A DNA stretch of 64,000 bases from Neocallimastix lanati (nom. inval.) (Eukaryota > Neocallimastigomycota > Neocallimastigomycetes > Neocallimastigales > Neocallimastigaceae): the NCBI GenBank assembly GCA_016946835.1, contig JACVTC010000015.1, forward strand, positions 312,501-376,500. The letters are read 5' to 3'. Positions within the stretch are counted from its first letter, which is position 1; every line of letters starts with the position of its first letter. Under the pieces are notes generated by a model. It was not told where the DNA came from and ran no database searches. It saw only the letters and a list, made by a program, of their open reading frames with translations. Positions 53,105 to 64,000 of this stretch are shown here, one piece after another. Made by a program: the position numbers and the translations under genes.

Positions 53105-53878
53105 TTAAAATTTTCCATTACTGTTCTTCCAAGTGGACTTCTCAGCAATAGTTTCCATGACATCCCAATGTTCAGCAACCTTACCATTTTCAACTCTGAA
53201 AAGATCATAGAAGGAAGTTGGAGCGTCACCAAAAGTACCCTCAGAAACAGCAAGTATCATATTACCTTGAGCAAGAACTTGGTGCATGGTAGTATAGATC
53301 ATCTTGATACCTTGTTTACCGAGTGCTTCAAGGGCAGTACCAAGACCGTCAAGACCATCAGCAATACCGGTGTTGTGTTGAATGTACTTTCCATCGTCAA
53401 AGTATTCTGGGGTCTTTTCTGGATGCTTACCCATTAAAACATCATTAATGAAATTCTTAATTAGTTCACGATTTTTTTCGGTTTTATCTATATCAGTGAC
53501 TGGGGCGACATTATCAATTTGAGAGTGACCAGATGGATTTGGAGCAGCTTTATTGGCTATATTATCCCAATGTTCAGCGATTTTACCATCAGCATCAAAA
53601 CGGAAAATATCAAAAGCAACTTGTTCACCAGCACCAGCGAAATTGTAAACTGTTTGAAGGAAAACTTTATCACCGTCTTCATAAGCTCTAATGTTATTAA
53701 CAGTAGTTTTAGTTGGAGCACTAGCAAGATATTCAACAGAACCAACAAAAGCATCAGCACCAGTTCCATAAGCTAAATTATGCTGAATATAACCAGAAGC
53801 AAGAAGTTCCTTAGCTTTTTTGGCATCACCAGAAGCGAAAGTGTTAATGAGATCTAAAGCTTTTTGAATGTTGGTCAT
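53105..53878 (-). CDS. Double SnoaL-like (NTF2-fold) protein (257 aa)
   Basis: An intronless frame from ATG 53876-53878 to TAA 53105-53107. Two homologous halves are visible: residues ~4-115 (YIQHNLAYGTGADAF ... FDIFRFDADGKIAEHWDN) and ~134-247 (YIQHNTGIADGLDGLG ... YDLFRVENGKVAEHWDVM). Each carries the YIQHN and (F/Y)D(I/L)FR...GK(I/V)AEHWD signatures of SnoaL-like proteins of the COG4922 type, which in bacteria are usually single-domain, ~130 aa, and called predicted aldol-condensation enzymes. The biochemical substrate is unknown. No signal peptide is present, so a cytosolic location is inferred. Absence of introns and G+C well above the flanks fit acquisition from bacteria, with fusion or duplication before or after transfer. 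Plus-strand frames at 53075-53437 and 53519-53776 are shadows. Confidence 0.88.
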   Translation of the reverse strand: MTNIQKALDLINTFASGDAKKAKELLASGYIQHNLAYGTGADAFVGSVEYLASAPTKTTVNNIRAYEDGDKVFLQTVYNFAGAGEQVAFDIFRFDADGKIAEHWDNIANKAAPNPSGHSQIDNVAPVTDIDKTEKNRELIKNFINDVLMGKHPEKTPEYFDDGKYIQHNTGIADGLDGLGTALEALGKQGIKMIYTTMHQVLAQGNMILAVSEGTFGDAPTSFYDLFRVENGKVAEHWDVMETIAEKSTWKNSNGKF

Positions 53879-57086
<3,208 letters not shown>

Positions 57087-58317
57087 ATGTGTTTTCTTGA
57101 AAGCAAATATGTAAATATATATTATTTTATTTATTAATTTATATTAGTATAGATATAATATTTATAATATTTATTATTTAATATTAATTTTTTTTATAAT
57201 TAGTTTAAAATATTTAAGATTTATATATATAAATTAATAATAATTTATATTAATAGATTGATATTATAAATAATTTAAATTTTTCTTAATACTAAAATAT
57301 TTATGAATTTAATATATATATATATATTCTTTTTGATATGATAATAAAAAGACTAATTGTATATACTTTAATGATGTCTGGTCTGAGCTTCAAAAAATTT
57401 CTAGAAATACAAAATCTCCTTTTTCATCAACTTTTAATGAATTAGATGTTCAACATAATTATCTTTTTAAAGTTATCTCAAATAAACGTCAGCCAACAAA
57501 AAATGAATTCCAATCTATTTTAAGAAATATTCTTTTCCCAAGTCGTCGTTTAATTCGTCATATTGATGAAAAATATTCATCTTTAAATTTGAAGAAGGAA
57601 GATGAACTACCAAATAGTACTAGTACTAATTCAAACACAAATAATAATATTGAATTAAACGATTATTTAAAACAACTATCTATTTTGTCAGATAATAGCA
57701 ATTCATATGAATCAGAATCAGTTACTAGTTCAAGTAATAAATCACTCTTTTCTTTACATGATAAAAATAATATAAATGAATCAGGATTTATTACTACTAA
57801 TTCAAGCTGTTTATTACCTTTATCTATACCTAATTGTGATAATGCATTTGAATCAAAGTTCTTTACAAATTTGAGTAATAATTGCCTCCCTTTATCAGGT
57901 ATATATTGTTAATTTAATAAATAATAATAATTAAAAGTTGTTCGTATTTTGGTTTTGACTTTTATTATATATATATTTTTTTGTTTTCATTTTATTTTAA
58001 TAATTTAATTATATTACTTTTTTTTTCATTTTATTTTGATAATTTAAGAATTTGAACTGAAATCACGTAATAATGATTATTTTAATATATCATCTATCGA
58101 AAATGAAATTAATGAGGATAAAAGAATGATTAATAGAACCATTTATGATTTTTCACTTTTGACATTTGAAGAAAGAATTATTGTTAATGGTATCCTCATT
58201 TTGTTACAGCATATTTTTCAAATATTTAGAATTCATTTTCCTAAATACGATTTTGAATATTATTATTTAAAGTTCATAAATAATAATAAAAATAAAAAGA
58301 AAAATAAATCTATCTAA
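57087..58317 (+). CDS. Hypothetical protein directly upstream of the homeobox gene (279 aa, 3 exons)
   Basis: Model: 57087-57110 (MCFLESKY, donor GTAAAT), 57352-57898 (donor GTATAT), 58049-58317 (TAA). Phases agree. The first exon is the least certain; exons 2 and 3 are well supported by their coding text. Exon 2 begins with a helical segment (FNDVWSELQKIS ... FQSILRNILFPSRRLI), then turns Ser/Asn-rich and probably disordered. Exon 3 contains FEERIIVNGILILLQHIFQIF and ends in a Lys/Asn-rich tail. No family is recognised. Only 10 nt separate its stop from the ATG of the homeobox ORF, too little for separate eukaryotic transcription units, so it may be the 5' part of the same gene joined by an intron I could not define, or share an mRNA with it. 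Confidence 0.55.
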
Positions 58318-58327
58318 AAATAACTTA

Positions 58328-59607
58328 ATGGAAACAAAGCGATCATTGAGTAATCCGAATGTTAATAATTTTTCATTATCACAGGGGTTTAATTTATATC
58401 ATAATAAAGAAGTAAATTCATGCATGGTAGATCCAGATAATTACTACCCGTCTTTACAAAATAATTTAAATATGTATAATTCTAATGCCAATTGTAACAT
58501 AGAATCATTTAATACTTTATCAGGAATAGATAAATATTATTATAATCCATTAATTAATCCTTTACATGCTTTAGAACCTAGTACTATTCAAAGTAATAAT
58601 ATATTAGATTATCCAATAAATATAAAAACTAGTGTAGAAGATTATAATCAATCTCAATTTAACTTCTTTAATAATAATAATATGAGTAAAGATATGTTAT
58701 CCACCTTTAATAATACTTTTAGCGGTAATAATGATGATAATTTTTTACAAATATTTTATCCAATGAGTATTTCACATCCAAATAATACAACAAATGTTAA
58801 AGAATATCCATTACCAACTACTGAAGACATAAAATATGAATATGATAGATCAAACAGCCAAAAAAGCATCAATTCCAGTTTGTTTTATTTAGATTTATAT
58901 TTATTTGAGAATACATCTGATCAATTTAACCAACCTAAAATTTCTTTTTCTTCTCAATGTAGAAATATAGCCACGAACAGCTTGTTCAATAGAAGAAAGG
59001 GTTCTTTAAGTTACACACCAGGCTTTGATACTGAAAAAGAGTATGAAGAAAAGAAATCAATGCTTTTAGTAACTCGTAACGTTGGTAAATATATAAATAT
59101 TGACATATATTTTAATTATTTTATGTTGATGTAATATCATAATATATAATAATAACAATACCACTAACACCACTAATATATTCATATAATATAAATTATA
59201 TATTATAATAATATATCAGATATAAGAAGGATATACATTATAATTGACGAGATTTATAATTATATAGATTATTTGGAAAAAATTGCTTCTAAATTAAATT
59301 GTTTTCGAGTTCGACATATATTATCAAAAGGAGCTTCTAAACATTTAATGAAATGGTTAAAAGAGCATGAAAAGAATCCATATCCTACTCAAAAAGAAAA
59401 AGAAATTTTATGTAAAGAAACTAGTTTAACAAAAAAACAGGTAATTGTTATTTTTATATTTATTAATATAAAATGAAAATATTTTTAGTTATAGTATTAG
59501 TTTAATTTAAAATATAAAATATTAATATATAATAAATTTTATTTTTCTAGTTAAATTGTTGGTTTATTAATGCGAGAAGGAGATATATAGGTCTCAATCA
59601 AAAATAA
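58328..59607 (+). CDS. TALE-class homeodomain protein (328 aa, 3 exons)
   Basis: Exons: 58328-59084 (ends GTTG|GTAAAT), 59268-59440, 59551-59607 (TAA at 59605). The frame is kept at both junctions. Residues 1-250 are Asn/Ser-rich and disordered-looking. The homeodomain occupies the C-terminus (about residues 265-323): helix 1 with HLMKWLKEHEKNPYPTQKEK, which shows the three-residue loop extension and PYPT typical of TALE proteins, and helix 3 LNCWFINARRRY, with Ile at recognition position 50 (WFINARRR). It should be a nuclear DNA-binding regulator; fungal TALE proteins include mating-type HD1 and Cup9/Tos8-like factors. Which of these it resembles cannot be told by eye. The domain is split across exons 2 and 3, within helix 3. 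Confidence 0.88.
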
Positions 59608-60217
59608 CAGCAAAATAATACCATGAAACAAACAGTTATTCATTATTCATTTTCAAATTTATTATAATTCCTTTTTTTTTTCTCTTAAATGTATAATTGA
59701 TAAAATAAAAGATAATATATATGAATTACTAATACTACATAAAAATTTATTTAACTTACAAAAATAAATGTGCATATTTTAATATTGAATAAAGTATTAC
59801 ATAAATATACTTTTGATTTGTTAAAAAATTAATTGAAAAATTAATGTATATATAATTAGAAATTTATCAAATAAAATAAATGTAAAATAAATACTAATTT
59901 AAATTTAGGTTTCGATAGTTTTATACATTTATATGATTTTATAAAATATGAAATATTAATAAGCAATAATTATTTTGTTACAAATTATTATTATTATTAT
60001 TAAAAACTATAAAATTATTTTACCTAAATTAAAATATTTAATTTTCAATTTTTTTTTTCTTTATGGTGACATTATCAATATAATGAATAATAAATTGTAA
60101 AATATAATGAATAATATATTATTATAGAAATTATTTAATATAAAATATTTTATATTGATCATCCATAAGTATATATTAAAAAATGTTAAAAATAAAAAAT
60201 TAAATTAATCAATGTTT
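59608..60217. other. 3' flank of the homeobox gene
   Basis: AT-rich, no gene seen. Confidence 0.6.
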
Positions 60218-60408
60218 ATTACTTTAACTCTTTCTACTACTTTACTACTACTATTAACAATAAATTATTTAATGTTATTTAAAGAATTTTTTTTTTATAT
60301 ATAATAATAAATTTATATTTATATTTATATTTATACTCTTATTTTTTTTTTTTCTAATTCAAATTTTTATGTTGTTATTTTTCTATTTTTCTATTTTTTT
60401 ATTTCTTA

Positions 60409-60448
<40 letters not shown>

Positions 60449-60705
60449 TTTAATAATTATTAATTATTAATTATATTAATTTGTTATAATTATAATATTA
60501 ATAATAATATTATTATTATTTGTTTTTATTTTAATATTATTTATTCTAGTCCCCTAAAAGATTTTCACTCTCATTCCAAAAATAAGTATAGCTTTTTTTA
60601 TTTTTATTTTTATTTTTTTTTTTTTAAAAAAAATAAAGTGAAATTATACCTTTACCTTTTTTTTTTTTATTATAATTTATATAATGTTTATTTTTCTTTA
60701 ATAAC

Positions 60706-60746
<41 letters not shown>

Positions 60747-61242
60747 TTAACAATAAATTTATACAAGAAATATATCGCTGTAAAAATAATAATAACAATT
60801 TATATAAATAAAAAAAATATTGGTTATTGTCAATAATAAAATAAATAAATTTATTGTTTTTTTATTCTTGATGATAGCTTTAGGTATTATTATAAAATTA
60901 AAAAACAAATAATATTTATTTTTTTCTAAAAACAAAACAAAATACAAACAAATAAACAAACAAACAAACAAGCAATCGAAAAATATAATATATATAATTT
61001 TTTTTTCTTAAAAAAAAAAAAAAAAAAAGTTTATGATTATGTATAATATATAAATAATATGTCTAATGAATTTAATTAGAAATTAGAAAATTATATCATA
61101 ATAAATATTATAATTTAAGAAAAAGATATAGAAAATATTTTTTGAAGTGTATTTACCATGATTTATACTTTTTTTTTTTTTTTTTTTTTTTTTTGTAAAT
61201 AAATTTATTTTTAAAATTTTTTTTATATTTTTTTAATAATAA

Positions 61243-61302
<60 letters not shown>

Positions 61303-61419
61303 GTAAAAATAAAAAAAAAAAAAAAATTAAAATAAAAAAAAAAAATTAATAATAATAATAAAAATAAAATAAAATATAAAATAAAATAAATTAAAATAAA
61401 ATATAGTTATCATCAACAA

Positions 61420-61453
<34 letters not shown>

Positions 61454-61514
61454 TAATTGTTAATTATTAAATTATTATTATTATTATTATTATTATGTTA
61501 TAATATTATTATTA

Positions 61515-61554
<40 letters not shown>
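60218..61554. repeat. 1.3-kb segmental duplication, copy B
   Basis: Second copy of the block at 50928-52235, same orientation. Single-base differences include AACAATAAA versus AATAATAAA near the start and TTCTTGATG versus TTCTTGGTG near 60866. Poly-T and ATT tract lengths also differ, which explains the slightly greater length. Confidence 0.95.
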
Positions 61555-61556
<2 letters not shown>

Positions 61557-61733
61557 TTTTTTTATATTAAAAAAAATATTATTTAACTTTAGATTGAAAA
61601 CAACACTTCATACACCTATTTTTAAGTAACTTATTACTAATAAGGAGGTTTCTAATTTATTTTATTTCAATTTTTTTTTTTTCTTTTATAAAATTAAATT
61701 TTTAAAAATATTTATTTTCTTTCTTCTATGTAT

Positions 61734-61776
<43 letters not shown>

Positions 61777-62790
61777 TTTTGCTGTCATAATATTGTATTA
61801 ATTTAAAAGAAGAAGAATCGAAGAAATTAATGAATTTATCAAAATAATAATAATAATAGTAAATAAAAAATAAGATAAAATAAAAAAATAAAAAAATAAA
61901 ATAATAAATATAATTTTTATCTAATTTTATTTTATAATATATATAATAATATAAAAAAAAAAAAAAAAAGAAAAAAAAATATTTAGTAATTAAATATTAT
62001 AAATATATATCTATAAAACTCATTTAAACATATTCTATTAATAGTCAAACATTACACAAAAAATAGTTTGATGAATGATAGGAAAAAACAAAATTAAAAA
62101 AATATTAAAAAATGAAAAAAAAAAAAAAAGTTTTTTATTTTTTGAATTTATATTCAAAATAATATATATATGTATATATAAAAAAGAACATGTCATAAAT
62201 AAAAATATTATTAATACAGATGATTTATATATATCCGTAACATTGTTTAATATGACTAAAAGAGAAAAAATGAATTTTTTTTTATTAATTATAATAAATA
62301 AGAAAAATATATATATTTTTTAAAAAAAAAAATATTTATATGTTCATTTAATACATCATTTTTAATGAAAGTATATTTTATATGGAGTTTAATAACAGTT
62401 TTTTTTTAATATTTATATTTTAATAAATTTTTTAATTTCTAAATTTTTTTTTTTTTTTTTTGTATAAAAAAAATTAATATATTATCAATAGATTATTTCA
62501 ATTCATTTATTTTTAAATGATTGGCTAAAATATTAAAAGATTATTTAAATTAATTTGAATAATTTTTTTTTTATAATTTTGTTTAATTTATTATAATAGA
62601 GAAAGAATAAAATAAATAAAAAAAAAAAAAAAACTTACATAAATTATAAACTATTATTTATTTTTTCTATATAATTTATATTCATTTCATATTTTATTGT
62701 AAATATATTTATTATTTTTCATCAATAGACTTTTTTTTTTCCCTTTATTTATCTTAATTTAATAGATATATCAATAAATATATACCAAAA
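61555..62790. other. AT-rich intergenic DNA upstream of the helicase gene
   Basis: No gene is supported; the plus-strand frame at 62075-62323 is Lys/Ile/Phe-rich translation of AT-rich DNA. An (ATT)n tract lies at about 61739-61776. Confidence 0.55.
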
Positions 62791-64000
62791 ATGACCAATT
62801 TCAGTGATTTATCATTAGATTCAAGACTTTTAAGAGCTATTAGTAAACTTGGTTATAAAGAAGCTACTTTAGTTCAAGAAAGTACTATTCCTTTAGCTTT
62901 ATCGGGAAAAGATATATTAGCTCAAGCTAGAACAGGTTCAGGAAAAACTTCAGCATATTGTTTACCAATAATTCAAAAAATTATTTTAAGTAAAGAGGTA
63001 TATAGTTTAGTTTTATATATGTATATATAATTTTTAGATTTTGAAATTTTTTTTTTTTTTTATATATATGTAATAAATTGATGAATAATATTGGTCATTG
63101 TTATTATTATTATTACATATAAATAATTTATATTTATAATAAAGTTTTTATTTTTTTGTTATTATTATTATTATTATTTTTTTTTTTTAAAAAAAAAGAA
63201 ATTTTAAATTATAATTATTTTCATTTATAGAAAAAGATTTCATTTATATTGAAATTTAAATTTCAAAATTATGTAATAGTAATAATAAAAAAAATTACAT
63301 AAAATAATTTCTATTTTTTTTTTAAATTAATTATTTTAATTATTATGTTATTTTTTATTTTTATTTTTTTATTTTTATTTTTTTTTTTAAAAAAAAGTTA
63401 TTACCACCAAATTCAAAGGAACGTAATAATGTTAGAGCTATTATTTTAGTTCCAACAAGAGAATTAGCTGATCAAGTCCACAAACATATTAAAGATTTAA
63501 CTATCTATTTACCAGACATTACTTCTATTAATATTTCTTCCGGTGAACAAAGTCAAACAAAGTAATAAAAACAATTATTATTATTATTTTATTTTATTTT
63601 TTTTTTTTAAAAAAAAAAAAAAATTAATAATATAAATTAATAATATTATTTTTAATTATTGAATAATAATCTCATTTAATTTATTTAATTTATATTATTA
63701 TTATTATTATATATGTTTATATATATATTATATTATTTTTATTTTATCTATAATAGTTCTTTATTAGCTGAAAAACCTGATATTATTGTTGTTACTCCAA
63801 GTCGTATGCTTAAGCAGTTTGAATTAAAAGTAAAATTTCATAAGAAAGAAACAAACTTTTTTTTTTATATTATTAGTATTATTTTATTTTTATTATTGTT
63901 ATTATTATTTTTTTTTAAAGAAAATAATTCTCTCACTTAAAAAATATAAATAAATATAATTCAATTATACTCTATATATATATATAAAACAAGAATTTAA
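62791..64000 (+). CDS. DBP9: DBP9/DDX56 family DEAD-box RNA helicase, 5' part
   Basis: Exons: 62791-62997, 63398-63561, 63757-63829 and probably 63994-64000 onward (AATTTAA, after ACAAG); introns are GT-AG and phases agree. The ATG follows a CCAAAA context. Residues ~20-35 form the Q motif (Gln29), 46-53 the Walker A ARTGSGKT, exon 2 carries motif Ia PTRELA, and exon 3 carries TPSRML at the TPGR (Ib) position. The start [19 protein letters not shown] and [20 protein letters not shown] are characteristic of Dbp9/DDX56, a nucleolar ATPase needed for 60S ribosomal subunit maturation. The DEAD box and helicase C-terminal domain lie beyond the window. The frame at 63713-63940 runs into an intron and is not the true end. 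Confidence 0.88.

Noticed and set aside
58185-58215. GTATCCTCATTTTGTTACAG inside exon 3 of the ORF upstream of the homeobox gene, resembling a U12 GT-AG intron
   Set aside because: It would be only 20 nt long, and the text reads through in frame with plausible coding sequence. Using the donor with later AG sites hits a stop or the wrong frame of the homeobox ORF.
62075-62323. 82-codon plus-strand frame upstream of the helicase
   Set aside because: Lys/Ile/Phe/Asn low complexity over homopolymers; no domain and no splice context.
63713-63940. 75-codon frame covering exon 3 of the helicase and ending ENNSLT
   Set aside because: The part after 63829 is intron: FELK is followed by a GTAAAA donor, and an AG at 63993 leads to AATTTAA, which fits the family better.

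Overview
The window reads as nuclear DNA of an anaerobic gut fungus (Neocallimastigomycota, relatives of Neocallimastix, Piromyces, Anaeromyces). The grounds are extreme A+T richness (by eye far below 25% G+C, not computed), endless poly-A/poly-T and ATT/ATTT tracts, genes cut by many short AT-rich introns, flagellar (zoospore) genes, and intronless genes of bacterial flavour. No prokaryotic operon, CRISPR, rRNA or tRNA gene was recognised. Exon models below were built by hand from reading frames, GT-AG (or AT-AC) borders and remembered family proteins; none was run through a gene finder.

Layout. 1-8.3 kb: repeats and a decayed element (2.33-4.33 kb). 8.3-9.0 kb (-): a small Cys-rich secreted protein. 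10.5-14.5 kb: a 4-kb ATTATTT-type array. 17.5-22.0 kb (+): ODAD3/CCDC151, an outer-dynein-arm docking factor, nine exons. 22.7-24.7 kb: second copy of the decayed element. 25.6-27.0 kb (-): TVP18-like Golgi membrane protein, seven exons with two 23-nt microexons. 29.8-30.25 kb (-): small intronless ORF with a domain like those of bacterial polymorphic toxins. 33.9-39.5 kb (-): DRC3/LRRC48, a nexin-dynein regulatory complex subunit, twelve exons. 39.5-48.4 kb: gene-poor, with a MITE-like element and a strong hairpin. 48.4-50.9 kb (+): 833-aa F-box-like/ankyrin-like protein. 50.9-52.2 kb and 60.2-61.55 kb: two nearly identical 1.3-kb segments. 53.1-53.9 kb (-): intronless protein with two SnoaL-like domains. 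57.1-59.6 kb (+): a three-exon ORF followed 10 nt later by a TALE homeobox gene. 62.8-64.0 kb (+): 5' part of a DBP9/DDX56 DEAD-box helicase, running off the window.

The most striking observation is in DRC3. Two of its eleven introns start with exactly ATATCCTT, the U12-type AT-AC donor, and end in AC. Joining at these borders restores the frame and an uninterrupted match in length and residues to the vertebrate protein as I remember it. This points to an active minor spliceosome in this lineage.

Functionally, ODAD3 and DRC3 both serve the motile axoneme of the zoospore (dynein docking and dynein regulation). TVP18, DBP9 and the homeobox protein are ordinary housekeeping or regulatory genes. 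The SnoaL-like and toxin-like ORFs are candidates for acquisition from rumen bacteria.
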